From positions 1 through 64,000 of the forward strand of contig NZ_FQZV01000011.1 in assembly GCF_900142145.1 (NCBI RefSeq): a DNA stretch of 64,000 nucleotides, written 5' to 3'. Positions 1-9,358 of the stretch are shown in pieces. Numbering within the stretch: position 1 is the stretch's first letter; every line of letters starts with the position of its first letter. A program made the position numbers and the translations under genes. This DNA is from Geosporobacter subterraneus DSM 17957 (GTDB lineage Bacteria; Bacillota; Clostridia; Peptostreptococcales; Thermotaleaceae). The notes under the pieces are model-generated. The model worked only from the letters and a program-made list of their open reading frames with translations. It did not search any database and was not told the origin of the DNA.

Positions 1-249
<249 letters not shown>

Positions 250-252
<3 letters not shown>

Positions 253-381
253 ATTGCGTTGCAATTTTGGTTGTATGTTCTATGTTGTAGGTTGTATGTT
301 TTCGGGCCGTTCTAACGGGTATTAAGACCCTAGATTCGTTCCCTAGAAACATTCAACTTTCAACATTCAACCTTCAACCAT
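250..381 (-). repeat. Second copy of the same repeat family in the pre-16S leader
   Basis: Two 33-base arms, 269-301 and 347-379, are imperfect inverted repeats of each other made of the same degenerate units seen in the V1 insertion (GTTGTATGTT, TTGAATGTTG). They flank a central part of about 45 bases containing a GGGTATTAAGACCC-like segment. A small hairpin (AAAATTGC / GCAATTTT, 250-268) separates the element from the 16S 5' end. It would be transcribed in the 5' external spacer of the rRNA precursor. Confidence 0.75.
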
Positions 382-467
382 TTATTTATTGCTGGCTTTA
401 ATTCTTACACTGTTTAGTTTTCAAAGACCAATTTGCAGTGGCGTCTTTGAGTGACACCGACTTAAAT

Positions 468-496
468 ATATTATCATGGTTGTCGCACCTTGTCAA
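468..496 (-). promoter_or_regulatory. rrn promoter proximal to 16S (sigma-A type)
   Basis: On the minus strand TTGACA (491-496) and TAATAT (468-473) are separated by 17 bases. It is followed by a typical Firmicute rRNA leader containing TTTGAAAACTAAACAG. It is the third of three tandem promoters of the same build. Confidence 0.85.
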
Positions 497-548
497 CCTT
501 TTTTTACTGGAAGTTTTTAGTTTCTTCCATTGAGTGACGACAAAATTT

Positions 549-577
549 ATCTTATCACGGATTGTATCTTGTGTCAA
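549..577 (-). promoter_or_regulatory. rrn promoter, middle of three
   Basis: On the minus strand TTGACA (572-577) and TAAGAT (549-554) are separated by 17 bases, with a TGA just before the -10 as in the other two copies. Confidence 0.8.
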
Positions 578-652
578 CATCTTTCCATTTCTACTTTTTC
601 TCATTATTACAATCGTGATCCTTATAGAATATTCGTCCTAAAGGCAAGTTCT

Positions 653-681
653 AATATATCATACTATTGCCGCCTTGACAA
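653..681 (-). promoter_or_regulatory. rrn promoter, distal of three
   Basis: On the minus strand TTGTCA (676-681) and TATATT (653-658) are separated by 17 bases, again with TGA before the -10. The -35 is one base from consensus. Between here and the lysS terminator (about 690-800) I see only AT-rich sequence. Confidence 0.65.
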
Positions 682-800
682 GTACTTTTACAAATCACTA
701 TTAACCATTATATGCAGATATCTTAATAATATTCATTTTTCCTTAAGCTTTCCCTCTGTTTTTTTATTCTAATAACTATCCTTCCTCTTCTATATATCTA

Positions 801-835
801 AAATAAAAGAGCTCAGATGGATTTCTAAGCTCTTT
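801..835 (-). terminator. Rho-independent terminator after lysS
   Basis: An 11-bp stem (806-816 with 825-835, one G-U pair) is followed on the minus strand by TTTTATTTTA, just past the lysS stop codon. It separates the greA-lysS unit from the rrn operon. Confidence 0.85.
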
Positions 836-840
836 ATTCT

Positions 841-2319
841 TTACTTTTCTATTGGTTTCATGGTTGGGAACAAAATAATGTCACGTATAGATGGTGAATC
901 CGTCAGCAGCATAATCAGTCGGTCTACACCAATGCCAAGTCCTCCTGTAGGCGGGAGGCCTACCTCTAATGCATTAATAAAGTCATCATCCATTGGATGG
1001 GCTTCTTCATCGCCCGCTTCCTTTTGTGCTAATTGCTCTTCGAATCTTTGCTTCTGATCTATTGGATCATTCAACTCGGAAAAAGCATTGGCGATCTCCC
1101 AGGTATTTGCAAAGGCCTCAAAACGATTGGTAATTAAAGGATTATCAGGATTTCTCTTGGCTAAGGGCGACACTTCCACCGGATGGTGCAGTACAAATGT
1201 AGGCTGAATCAAGTCCTTTTCACAAAATTCCTCGAATGCCAAGCTCACCAGATGTCCTTTTTTCATATGTCCTTCTACTTCCAGATGCAACTTTTCCTTT
1301 GCTGCTTTTCTTGCTTCCTCATCGCTTTCAAAAGCATAAAAATCAATGCCTGTTTTCTCCTTAACCAAATCATGCATAGAAACTCTTCTCCAGGGTGGCT
1401 TGAAATCTATTTCCCTTCCCTGGTAATTGACAACAGTAGTACCATTTGCTTTTTCAGCACAATAAGCTACGATATTTTCTGTAATATCCATCATATCCTC
1501 ATAATCCTCATAAGCTGCATATAACTCTATATTCGTAAACTCAGGATTATGCTTAATAGAAATTCCTTCATTTCTAAACATCTTACCCATTTCATATACC
1601 TTATCAAAGCCGCCTACAATTAATCGCTTAAGATATAACTCGTTTGCAATTCTCAGCTGCATATCCAAATCCAGAGTATTGTGGTGCGTAACAAAAGGCC
1701 TTGCTGCAGCCCCACCGGCAATAGTGGTAAGAATAGGTGTTTCAACCTCTAGATAACCCCTATCATCCAAGAATTCTCGTATCGCTTTGATAATCTTATT
1801 TCTCTTTAAAAAGGTTTCTTTTACTTCCGGATTTACAATTAAGTCTACGTATCTTTGTCTATAACGAATCTCTTGATCCTTCAATCCATGCCATTTCTCT
1901 GGCAGAACCTGAAGGGACTTTGACAGCAATAATACCTCTGAAGCCTTTATCGATACTTCACCCTGTTTCGTTTTAAAAACAGTTCCTTGTATCCCTACGA
2001 TATCTCCAATGTCATATGTAACAAGAATATCGTATTCTTCTTCTCCAATAGCATCTTGTCTTACATAACTTTGAATTCTGCCCTGTTTATCCTGAATATC
2101 TAAGAAGGCTGCTTTGCCCATGGTCCGCTTAGCCATAATTCTGCCTGCAATAGCAACTAGCTGTCCTTCCATGGCACCAAAGTTTTCTTTTATATCTTTG
2201 CTAAAGGCTGTGGCCTTATACTTTTCAATTTTGAAGGGGTCTCGTCCCATTTCTACCAGCTTTTTAAGTTTATCTCTTCTGATTCTTAGTACTTCGCTGA
2301 GATTTAATTCTTCACTCAT
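841..2319 (-). CDS. lysS: Lysine--tRNA ligase (class II)
   Basis: Charges tRNA-Lys with lysine in the cytoplasm. The 492-residue length is normal. The N-terminal part (about 55-145) is the OB-fold anticodon-binding domain ([19 protein letters not shown]). The class II catalytic core follows, with motif 2 at FRNEGIS (about 248-254) and motif 3 at [14 protein letters not shown] (about 459-472). The ATG is preceded by AAGGGGGA at normal spacing. It lies 17 bases after greA and is almost certainly co-transcribed with it; a terminator follows directly. This greA-lysS pairing is common in Clostridia. No unusual residues seen. Confidence 0.98.
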   Translation of the reverse strand: MSEELNLSEVLRIRRDKLKKLVEMGRDPFKIEKYKATAFSKDIKENFGAMEGQLVAIAGRIMAKRTMGKAAFLDIQDKQGRIQSYVRQDAIGEEEYDILVTYDIGDIVGIQGTVFKTKQGEVSIKASEVLLLSKSLQVLPEKWHGLKDQEIRYRQRYVDLIVNPEVKETFLKRNKIIKAIREFLDDRGYLEVETPILTTIAGGAAARPFVTHHNTLDLDMQLRIANELYLKRLIVGGFDKVYEMGKMFRNEGISIKHNPEFTNIELYAAYEDYEDMMDITENIVAYCAEKANGTTVVNYQGREIDFKPPWRRVSMHDLVKEKTGIDFYAFESDEEARKAAKEKLHLEVEGHMKKGHLVSLAFEEFCEKDLIQPTFVLHHPVEVSPLAKRNPDNPLITNRFEAFANTWEIANAFSELNDPIDQKQRFEEQLAQKEAGDEEAHPMDDDFINALEVGLPPTGGLGIGVDRLIMLLTDSPSIRDIILFPTMKPIEK

Positions 2320-2336
2320 CTTTTGTTCCCCCTTAG

Positions 2337-2813
2337 CTATCTTTTGATTTCTAGGATCTCGTACTTCGTCACACCATCGGGTATTTGAACTTCCACTATT
2401 TCTCCAACTTTTTTACCAAGAAGCGCTCTGCCTACGGGAGATTCATTTGATATTCTCATTTCATAAGGGTCTGCCTCTGCAGAGCCTACGATTGTATATT
2501 CCACTTCTTCGTCAAATTCAATATCTTTTACTTTAATGGTGGCACCAATACCTACTGTATCAAAAGAAATTTCATCTTCATCTATAATTTTTGCTTTCCT
2601 AAGCATGGATTCCAACTTCGCAATTCTTTCTTCTAATTGGGCCTGCTCATTTTTTGCTTCATCATATTCTGAGTTTTCACTGATATCTCCAAAGGCGATA
2701 GCCTGTTTGATTCTTTCTGCAACTTCTTTTCTACGAACTGTCTTCAAAATCTCCAAATCATCCTCAATCTTTTTGAGCCCTTGTGGGGTCAATAGTACCT
2801 CCTTATCGGTCAT
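2337..2813 (-). CDS. greA: Transcription elongation factor GreA
   Basis: Rescues backtracked RNA polymerase by stimulating cleavage of the nascent RNA. The 158-residue protein has the N-terminal coiled-coil hairpin (about 10-75, with [16 protein letters not shown] at the tip region) and the C-terminal FKBP-like domain ending in a [10 protein letters not shown]-type strand. GGAGAGGGA lies before the ATG. It is the first gene of a greA-lysS operon; a hairpin at 2925-2946 separates it from the upstream gene, so its promoter should lie in 2814-2920, where I cannot pick a convincing one. Confidence 0.98.
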   Translation of the reverse strand: MTDKEVLLTPQGLKKIEDDLEILKTVRRKEVAERIKQAIAFGDISENSEYDEAKNEQAQLEERIAKLESMLRKAKIIDEDEISFDTVGIGATIKVKDIEFDEEVEYTIVGSAEADPYEMRISNESPVGRALLGKKVGEIVEVQIPDGVTKYEILEIKR

Positions 2814-2924
2814 ATATTCCCTCTCCTTTTCTGTTTGATTTATAAATGTTTGATAATAAGTATATGTAACGACTACTTATTTATTCTTATAATCCCCTGT
2901 TGATTTGCCCTAGATTAGTATAAG

Positions 2925-2946
2925 AAGCACTGAATAAACAGTGCTT
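2925..2946 (-). terminator. Hairpin between the 3004-3942 gene and greA
   Basis: A perfect 8-bp stem AAGCACTG/CAGTGCTT with a 6-base loop. The minus-strand tail (CTTATACT) is poor in T; the plus-strand tail is TTCTC. Probably a terminator for the upstream gene, though a weak one. Confidence 0.5.
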
Positions 2947-3003
2947 TTCTCTAATGCGTGCTATATGCGAATAATTATAATGTAGTTGCAATTTGTTGTC
3001 AAG

Positions 3004-3942
3004 CTATATACTGGATATTTTACCGTAATTCGACTGTTCTTGTAAAGATAGTATTCTAGGCTTAATTGCAAGCCTTTGAAGCATATCTTCATAATCCTGT
3101 GTCGTAATCTCATGGATATTCTTATTAATGCAAGCAATAATGATGGCTTCCATGACGTTTGTTCCAAAAGACCTCCCCCCAATCTCGGGAGTTGTAGTAA
3201 CCAGCGTTGCTGCCTGTCTTTTTCGCAGTTCCTCTATATCTTGTGGGGTGACGGTATTTGTTATAATCACTTTCCCTTCCAGGTTATCTGGCATAAACCG
3301 ATGGATATAGTGAAAATCCCCTGCGATAATATCTGCTTCATTATAATACTGCTCATATCTATGGACTTCATTTTTATGCTGCTCTTTTCCAGTTGGGTAA
3401 AGTAGATGAAAGGGCAATTTTACAGCGATCGGTGCCAATATTCCTGCAATTCTATAGAACAACTTCAAGGACTTTATTGGATAAGGAATCCCTAAGGAAA
3501 ACATTAGATCTCCACAGGTCAAGATAGAACCCGCTTTCTCTAATGCTTGCGACATGCCAAATCGGTCTGCAGCAGATACCATCAAAACCTTCTTTCCTTC
3601 AAAGCAAATGATTTTCTGTTCTTCCAGGTATTCAATAACATTTCGTTCTAATGTATTCTTCAGACCAGAACCATCTACAATGGGGGTGTGTATTACAGCC
3701 TCCTTCAGCGGAACTGCATCCTTAATCGTATACCGTCTGCTGCCTGCGTAGATATATAGATCTATGCCTCCCATACCAAAAGCATCTACCTGACCGTCTA
3801 ATGTCTTCAATATGCTGATAGCCTTATCCATATCTCCATCGGTTCCAATCCGTTCTATGATATACTGTTCCCCTAAAAGCTCTACCTCTGCCCGATGGTT
3901 TCTACTGGATGAGCCAAGGCTTACACTAACAATATGTTTCAT
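3004..3942 (-). CDS. Conserved protein of the 'quinate 5-dehydrogenase' group, function unproven
   Basis: A 312-residue cytoplasmic protein starting MKHIVSVSLGSSSRNHRAEV. Clostridial proteins with this opening (VSVSLGSS, ERIGTDGD) are usually labelled quinate 5-dehydrogenase; that label is from family memory, not from a visible catalytic motif. A GMGGIDLY segment (about 57-64) and KKVLMVSAADRFGMSQAL (about 116-133) could be nucleotide-binding turns, and TTTPEIGGRSFGTNVMEA (about 249-266) is a conserved-looking tail. No membrane helices. It starts 58 bases after dusB and may share its transcript. No shikimate or quinate genes are nearby, so the assigned activity has no contextual support. Confidence 0.75.
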   Translation of the reverse strand: MKHIVSVSLGSSSRNHRAEVELLGEQYIIERIGTDGDMDKAISILKTLDGQVDAFGMGGIDLYIYAGSRRYTIKDAVPLKEAVIHTPIVDGSGLKNTLERNVIEYLEEQKIICFEGKKVLMVSAADRFGMSQALEKAGSILTCGDLMFSLGIPYPIKSLKLFYRIAGILAPIAVKLPFHLLYPTGKEQHKNEVHRYEQYYNEADIIAGDFHYIHRFMPDNLEGKVIITNTVTPQDIEELRKRQAATLVTTTPEIGGRSFGTNVMEAIIIACINKNIHEITTQDYEDMLQRLAIKPRILSLQEQSNYGKISSI

Positions 3943-3999
3943 ACTGTTTCCTCCCCTAGAATTACTACTCTATGGAATTCTCTCCAAGCTAAACATAAA

Positions 4000-4971
4000 T
4001 TAAACACCTGTCACAAGCTTGAGAAAGTTTAGCAGCAATTCTCTAAAATCCTCTTTACTGTCCATTTGATTAATCTTACTTCGAATTTGTGCAGAATGTC
4101 GGATGCCTTTTAAATACCAAGCTACATGCTTACGCATTTCACGAACACCGATATATTCGCCTTTTTCCTCTATGATCATTTCCATATGCTTTAACGCAGT
4201 ATTGATTTTTTCTTCTATAGGAGGTTCCGGAAGCAATATCCCGGTCTTCTGGTAATGTGCAATCCGCTCAAATATCCAAGGGTTTCCCTGAGCACCCCTG
4301 GCAACCATCAGTCCGTCACAGTTTGTCTGTGTCATCATCTGCATCGCATCTTCTACACTAAAAATATCTCCATTTCCGATCACCGGAATGGAGACTGCAG
4401 CTTTTACTCTTCTTATAATGTCCCAATCTGCTTTGCCGCTATAAAATTGCTCTCTGGTTCTGCCATGAACTGCGATGGCCTGGGCCCCATTTGCCTCTAG
4501 GATCTGAGCCAGTTCTACTGCATTGATCTGGGTCTCATCCCATCCTTTTCTAATCTTTACCGTAACAGGCCGGTCCGTAGCACCTACCACCGCTTTTACA
4601 ATTCTTCCTGCCAGCTCCGGGTCCCTCATTAAAGCAGAACCGTCACCATTTTTCACAATTTTGGGAGTCGGACAACCCATATTGATATCCAGAATTGCAT
4701 GTTCCTGTTTGTTGAGTTTTTCAGCAGCCCGGGCCATAAACTCAGGATCTGAGCCGAATATCTGCAGGCTCACGGGCTTTTCTCCTTCTTCTATTTTTAA
4801 TAATGCTTCTGTATTTTTATCCCCGTAACAGATCCCCTTGGCACTGACCATCTCCGTATATACCAAACCACATTGCTTCTCCTTGCAGATCAGCCGGAAG
4901 GTTAGATCCGTTACCCCAGCCATGGGACCTAAGGATAGATTGTTTTCTAATTGTATATTTCCGATTTTCAT
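4000..4971 (-). CDS. dusB: tRNA-dihydrouridine synthase
   Basis: FMN-dependent reduction of uridine to dihydrouridine in the tRNA D-loop. The 323-residue TIM barrel shows the DusB signatures LGPMAGVTDLTFR near the N terminus (about 14-26), the NMGCPTPKIVKNGDGSAL catalytic-Cys segment (about 97-114), VKIRKGWD (about 138-145), HGRTREQFYSGKADW (about 169-183) and GNGDIFSVEDA (about 199-209). Length is normal. It stands alone or with the following gene. In many Firmicutes dus is near lysS and greA, as here. Confidence 0.97.
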   Translation of the reverse strand: MKIGNIQLENNLSLGPMAGVTDLTFRLICKEKQCGLVYTEMVSAKGICYGDKNTEALLKIEEGEKPVSLQIFGSDPEFMARAAEKLNKQEHAILDINMGCPTPKIVKNGDGSALMRDPELAGRIVKAVVGATDRPVTVKIRKGWDETQINAVELAQILEANGAQAIAVHGRTREQFYSGKADWDIIRRVKAAVSIPVIGNGDIFSVEDAMQMMTQTNCDGLMVARGAQGNPWIFERIAHYQKTGILLPEPPIEEKINTALKHMEMIIEEKGEYIGVREMRKHVAWYLKGIRHSAQIRSKINQMDSKEDFRELLLNFLKLVTGV

Positions 4972-5086
4972 TATTTCACCGCCATACGATAAGTATTAAT
5001 GCTTCTCTTCTAAGCATTCTATATCAGGCGAACACTGCACGCCCCTGCATATAAAAAATATGACTCTCTTAGTAATAGAAAATAAC

Positions 5087-5267
5087 AGACCCTAAGGGAG
5101 CGACTCTTTGATCCTTTTGCCTTCGTTCTTAGCGAGAATAGATAAAAAGTGTGTATAAAAACTTGCATGTCTGAGGGCAGCGAGTTTTGCAAGTTTTAGT
5201 ATTTTTTATCGGAATGAGCTTTAGAGCGATCAAAAGGCCAAAACTAGCGAGTCTGTGTCTTTATTTT
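5087..5267. repeat. Large imperfect inverted repeat in the dusB-coaX gap
   Basis: The 358-base gap 4972-5329 contains no gene. Its core is an imperfect palindrome of about 180 bases: the inner arms AAAACTTGCA (5157-5166) and TGCAAGTTTT (5188-5197) are perfect, GATAAAAA and TTTTTATC extend them, and further out CCTTTTG/CAAAAGG, AGCGACTC-like and AAAATAA/TTATTTT blocks recur in inverted order. It could fold as one long stem and looks like an interspersed palindromic repeat. Confidence 0.55.
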
Positions 5268-5297
5268 CTTTATGCTGCCTATCATAGCCTTTGTATA

Positions 5298-5326
5298 TAA
5301 AAATAGCCAGGATTGCTCCTGGCTAT
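5298..5326 (-). terminator. Terminator after coaX
   Basis: A perfect 10-bp stem ATAGCCAGGA/TCCTGGCTAT (5303-5312, 5317-5326) is followed on the minus strand by TTTTTATA. It lies just after the coaX stop. Confidence 0.9.
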
Positions 5327-5329
5327 ACG

Positions 5330-6103
5330 CTACTCCTTATTTCGTTCGTAAATAATTCTAAGGCCCTCCAAGGTTAGCAGCTTATTCACCTCATCAATTG
5401 TCTCTGATTCGGAGGCAATCAACCCTGCTAATCCGCCTGTAGCTATTACCTTTATCTTAGGATTATCTCCTAATTCCTTTTTCATTCTGCGAACAATATA
5501 ATCTACTAGCCCAATATAGCCATATACAATACCGGATTGCATGCTGCTTACCGTATTCTTACAGATTACATTGCCTGGTTTCACCAGCTCTACTCTTGGC
5601 AGCTTTGCTGCATGCTGGAATAAAGCCTCGCTAGATATCTTAATTCCCGGGGAGATGGTTCCGCCCAGATATTCACCCTTTTCAGAGATCGCACAAAATG
5701 TTGTTGCGGTTCCGAAGTCGACGATTACTAAAGGTCCGCCATAGGCTTCATAGGCAGCAACAGCATTTACAATTCTATCTGCCCCAACCTGCTTTGGATT
5801 ATCATATTTTATGTTTACGCCTGTTTTGATGCCAGGACCTACAACCATTGCTTGTTTTTGAAAATAGGACATTGCCATATGCTGCAACGAATACATTAAT
5901 GGAGGTACTACAGAAGAGATAATAATATCTTCTACTTCCTTCATATCCAATCCCTCGTATTGGAACAGCTGATAAATCAGCATGCCATACTCATCAGAAG
6001 TTTTACTCTTGTCCGTAGAGAATCTCCAGCTATTAATCAATTCGCGGCCTTTGTAAACACCTAGTACTATATTGGTGTTACCAACATCAAATGCTAACAA
6101 CAT
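5330..6103 (-). CDS. coaX: Type III pantothenate kinase
   Basis: Phosphorylates pantothenate, the first step to coenzyme A. The ATG at 6103 gives the canonical start [17 protein letters not shown], an ASKHA-fold phosphate-binding loop; an upstream in-frame ATG at 6145 adds 14 unlikely residues, and GGAGAGAGG precedes the 6103 start. Other type III signatures are [30 protein letters not shown] and [11 protein letters not shown]. About 257 residues, normal. It follows a PanT-like transporter gene by 77 bases, so uptake and phosphorylation of the same vitamin are probably coupled. Large CoA demand fits the CoA-ester pathway nearby. Confidence 0.96.
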   Translation of the reverse strand: MLLAFDVGNTNIVLGVYKGRELINSWRFSTDKSKTSDEYGMLIYQLFQYEGLDMKEVEDIIISSVVPPLMYSLQHMAMSYFQKQAMVVGPGIKTGVNIKYDNPKQVGADRIVNAVAAYEAYGGPLVIVDFGTATTFCAISEKGEYLGGTISPGIKISSEALFQHAAKLPRVELVKPGNVICKNTVSSMQSGIVYGYIGLVDYIVRRMKKELGDNPKIKVIATGGLAGLIASESETIDEVNKLLTLEGLRIIYERNKE

Positions 6104-6179
6104 ATACTTCTTCAACCTCTCTCCGGGGCTATCTCGGCATGCCATAGCCCGTTTTTCATCTGTTTCATTTATATTCCTA

Positions 6180-6704
6180 TTATTTTATTGCTTTTTTTAA
6201 GGACTTTACCACTGCTGCAACAATCAATGAGGATACGATAACCTCAGCAGTACCATTCACTCCCGCAATTCCTAACACTACATTCAGCGGCAGGTAGCCA
6301 AAAGCAAAAATAAGCGATAATACGCCGATGGTGTTTGTTAGGGTTCCCACAATTGCAGCTGCAAGTGAGCTCTTCGTCCACTTATATGCGTAGTAGGATG
6401 TAAATCCAATCAACAATCTTGGCAGTATGGCCACAATCGGATTCATAAAGAACGGGTTGTTTGCTCTCAGAAAGCTGGATACCCCAAATATTGCCCCTAC
6501 CATTGTTCCTACCAGCGGCCCTGATACTATTGATGCAATAATAACAGGAATATGCATGGTGGTCGCATTAACATTTGCTAGCCAAGGAATAGGAATGTAC
6601 CCAAGGGGTGTCATGCTTAATGCAATTGCTACGGCCCCCAATAATCCGGCTACTGTAATCTGCTTTAATGACAACGATAAACCGTTGTTTGCAACTCTTT
6701 CCAT
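6180..6704 (-). CDS. ECF transporter substrate-binding protein, PanT-like (pantothenate)
   Basis: A 174-residue membrane protein with about six hydrophobic segments. It matches the S-component pattern of vitamin ECF transporters: [28 protein letters not shown] and [14 protein letters not shown] resemble PanT proteins (family knowledge). S components work with a shared energising module that is not encoded here. The next gene downstream is pantothenate kinase, which supports pantothenate as the substrate. birA upstream leaves biotin as an alternative, but the sequence does not resemble BioY. The ATG has a strong GGAGGTG. A possible promoter and a leader with three hairpins precede it. Confidence 0.85.
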   Translation of the reverse strand: MERVANNGLSLSLKQITVAGLLGAVAIALSMTPLGYIPIPWLANVNATTMHIPVIIASIVSGPLVGTMVGAIFGVSSFLRANNPFFMNPIVAILPRLLIGFTSYYAYKWTKSSLAAAIVGTLTNTIGVLSLIFAFGYLPLNVVLGIAGVNGTAEVIVSSLIVAAVVKSLKKAIK

Positions 6705-6847
6705 TTTTTCACCTCCGTTCCAGTTCCATGTAGGATACCGGACAAATATGTTTCACTTACATCTAAGCTGTTCAACATAAGTCCAGCTCAATTTGATGCT
6801 GGCTGTTACCCCTAAGATATCGTACCATTTGTACTTTGGTTTTGCAA
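6705..6847 (-). promoter_or_regulatory. Promoter and structured leader of the PanT-like gene
   Basis: On the minus strand TTGCAA (6842-6847) and TACGAT (6819-6824) are 17 bases apart. The transcript leader then holds three consecutive hairpins: 6783-6802 (CCAGC/GCTGG), 6755-6782 (8 bp with two G-U pairs) and 6720-6741 (8 bp with one bulge, CCGG...CTGG), the last ending just before the GGAGGTG. It does not match the THF, TPP, FMN or preQ1 riboswitch cores I know. Confidence 0.5.
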
Positions 6848-6984
6848 GTGATTTTGTCAAGTTGACAAACAGATTTCTTAACTTTTTTTGCATAGATTTC
6901 TATTTTACAGTATACCCAAATCCCTATAGCCTATTCTTTAACAGCATAAATGTGCCTGACCCTTCCATAAGTTCTTTTTTGTAT

Positions 6985-7974
6985 CTATATATAGTCCGAT
7001 ATCCCTCTGACAGAAACCTCACCGGATATGATTTTTTCAACAGCACCAGCTTCATTTCTGATCACCAGTTCTCCATCCTCAGTCAAATCCAGGGCTTCCC
7101 CAAAGATAATTTTGTCCTTGCTGATAATTCTTACGGCATTCCCTAGGGTTACTGAGTATTTCTTGCAGATCTCTACACTTTTTGCCATACTCCTAGTTCT
7201 CAAGAAATCTAAATATAATTCCTCAAATATTTGCAGAATCTCTAATACAATTTCTTTTCGGTAGATTTCATGTCCTACACTTTCCTTTATGGAGGTTGCT
7301 ATAGCCCTAACCTCATCGGGGAATTCTTTAGGATCTACGTTTACGTTAATCCCAATACCTACGATGATATGATTGACGGTGTTCAGCTCCGCACTCATTT
7401 CTGTTAATATACCGCATACCTTCTTTTTGTTAATAATAATGTCATTTGGCCACTTAATCCCCGCCTCACAGCCAGTGACATTTCTCAAAGCTGTAGTTAC
7501 TGCGGCTGCTGTAAGCTGTGTGATTTTAGCGGCCTCTGCCGGCTCCAGCTGCGGCTTTAAAATGATAGACATCCAGATTCCCGTTCCTCTGGGAGATACC
7601 CAGTGTCTGCCTAGTCGACCTCTGCCCCCAGTTTGTTCATCCGCTATAATCACAGTTCCCTCCGGTGCACCTAGGGCTGCTTCTTTTTTTGCTTCGTTAT
7701 TGGTTGAATCAATACTGGGATAATAAATAAGATTACGCCCTATTAGCCGGGTTTGTATATCAATCTCAAGCTCGTTTAGCTCCAGCGTATCCGGTTCTTG
7801 AATTAAACGATACCCCCGCCTGGAAACAGCATCAATTTCGTATCCGTCTTCTTTTAGCTGCTTTATGTGCTTCCAGATTGCCGTTCTTGTAACACCTATT
7901 TTGATGCTCAATTCTTCACCGGAAATGAATTTTCCCTTATTTTGCTTTAATGCTTCCAATATGTCCTTTTTCAT
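6985..7974 (-). CDS. birA: Bifunctional biotin--protein ligase / biotin repressor
   Basis: Makes biotinyl-AMP and attaches biotin to carrier proteins; group II enzymes also repress biotin genes. The ATG at 7974 is preferred (start MKKDILEALKQNKGKFISGE) because GAGGATGTGGG precedes it; an ATG at 8013 would add 13 residues. The N-terminal winged helix (about 1-60, with GVTRTAIWKHIKQLKEDGY) is followed by the catalytic domain with GGRGRLGRHWVSP and IKWPNDIIINKKKVCGIL, and an SH3-like C-terminal domain. The obvious local target is the biotin carrier of the decarboxylase encoded at 9359-9754. Confidence 0.96.
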   Translation of the reverse strand: MKKDILEALKQNKGKFISGEELSIKIGVTRTAIWKHIKQLKEDGYEIDAVSRRGYRLIQEPDTLELNELEIDIQTRLIGRNLIYYPSIDSTNNEAKKEAALGAPEGTVIIADEQTGGRGRLGRHWVSPRGTGIWMSIILKPQLEPAEAAKITQLTAAAVTTALRNVTGCEAGIKWPNDIIINKKKVCGILTEMSAELNTVNHIIVGIGINVNVDPKEFPDEVRAIATSIKESVGHEIYRKEIVLEILQIFEELYLDFLRTRSMAKSVEICKKYSVTLGNAVRIISKDKIIFGEALDLTEDGELVIRNEAGAVEKIISGEVSVRGISDYI

Positions 7975-8052
7975 TTTCCCACATCCTCTATCAGCATTGT
8001 AAACCATTTTCACCCTAATGTTTATTTTATCATATTCCTAAGAAATGAAAAC

Positions 8053-8098
8053 AAAAAAAAGCAAGATATGCCCGCTTTCCTAACGGACATACCTTACT
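8053..8098 (-). terminator. Terminator of the methylmalonyl-CoA operon
   Basis: A 15-bp stem (8060-8074 with 8084-8098, all paired counting three G-U pairs) is followed by eight T residues on the minus strand. It lies downstream of the last gene of the 17.7-8.1 kb operon. Confidence 0.92.
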
Positions 8099-8137
8099 AT
8101 AGCTATGTTTAAATGAATGTATTAAAAGGAATACCTT

Positions 8138-9301
8138 CTAACCAAATATGGACAGCAGTACCCCTGCCGCAATAGCTGATCCGATAACCCCCGCAACGTT
8201 TGGTCCCATGGCATGCATCAATAGGAAGTTGGATGGATTTTCTTTTTGACCAACTACTTGAGATACCCTTGCTGCCATTGGTACTGCAGAAACCCCTGCA
8301 GATCCGATTAATGGATTGATTTTGCCGCCGCTTAACTTGGACATAATCTTTCCGAAAATGGTTCCTGCCGCAGTTCCCACTGCAAATGCCAACATACCAA
8401 GAGCAATGATCATAATCGTCTGTGCTTTTAAAAACTTATCTGCACTTGTGGTTGCACCTACGGTTACTCCTAGGAAGATGGTAACGATGTTGATTAACTC
8501 ATTCTGTGCAGTTTTAAAGATTCGATCTACTACTCCAGATTCTCTAAACAGGTTACCAAGCATTAACATACCCAGGAGTCCCGTAGCTGAAGGAAGCAAT
8601 AAAGCCCCTAGGATTGTAGTGATAATCGGGAATAAAATCTTTTCTATTTTGGTTACAGGTCTTAGCTGCTCCATCTTGATCATACGCTCTTCCTTTGTTG
8701 TAAGAGCTTTCATGATCGGCGGCTGGATAACTGGTACCAGTGCCATGTAGGAGTAAGCTGCAACCGCAATTGGTCCTAATAGGTGGGGTGCAAGCTTAGA
8801 TGTTAAGAAAATTGCAGTCGGTCCGTCTGCACCACCGATGATACCGATAGATGCTGCTTCCTGTCCTGTAAATCCAAGAGCTACTGCACCAATAAAGGTT
8901 GTAAAGATACCAAACTGTGCTGCTGCGCCTAAAAGTAAGCTTCGTGGATTGGCGATCAATGGACCAAAGTCGGTCATCGCACCAACACCAAGGAAAATCA
9001 ATGGTGGGAAAATACCCAATTTAACCCCTTGGTATAAGTAGTATAATACACCACCCAATTGTTTTAAGTGGGGTAAACCATCAGTACCTATTTCATAAAC
9101 CGGATAGTCCATTAAACCTCCCAGGGGAATGTTTGTTAGAAGCATACCGAAGGAAATAGGGAGCAGTAATAAGGGCTCATATTGTTTTACAATTGCCAAG
9201 TACAGGAAAAAGCATGCGATGCCCAGCATTACTAGGTGCTGCCATGTGAGGGCCACAAATCCGGTACTTGACAAGAAGTTCTCAATAACGTTTAGAAACA
9301 T
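8138..9301 (-). CDS. mmdB: Na+-translocating methylmalonyl-CoA decarboxylase, beta subunit
   Basis: The membrane subunit of the sodium-pumping decarboxylases (OadB/GcdB/MmdB family). It decarboxylates carboxybiotin and moves about two Na+ outward. 387 residues with about nine to eleven membrane segments. Family signatures visible are [20 protein letters not shown] (the conserved region implicated in Na+ binding), [15 protein letters not shown] and the C-terminal [20 protein letters not shown]. It is the last gene of the operon, after the biotin carrier, and a strong terminator follows. The mutase and epimerase in the same operon indicate methylmalonyl-CoA rather than oxaloacetate or glutaconyl-CoA as substrate. 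Confidence 0.94.
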   Translation of the reverse strand: MFLNVIENFLSSTGFVALTWQHLVMLGIACFFLYLAIVKQYEPLLLLPISFGMLLTNIPLGGLMDYPVYEIGTDGLPHLKQLGGVLYYLYQGVKLGIFPPLIFLGVGAMTDFGPLIANPRSLLLGAAAQFGIFTTFIGAVALGFTGQEAASIGIIGGADGPTAIFLTSKLAPHLLGPIAVAAYSYMALVPVIQPPIMKALTTKEERMIKMEQLRPVTKIEKILFPIITTILGALLLPSATGLLGMLMLGNLFRESGVVDRIFKTAQNELINIVTIFLGVTVGATTSADKFLKAQTIMIIALGMLAFAVGTAAGTIFGKIMSKLSGGKINPLIGSAGVSAVPMAARVSQVVGQKENPSNFLLMHAMGPNVAGVIGSAIAAGVLLSIFG

Positions 9302-9358
9302 CTTGGCGTCTCCCTCTCTTTCAAAATTTTTATGCTGCAGTTATACTGGGATTATGGA

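Noticed and set aside
398-772. Short open frames in the rrn promoter region
   Set aside because: They overlap the three promoters and rRNA leader, have no ribosome-binding site and no similarity that I recognise.
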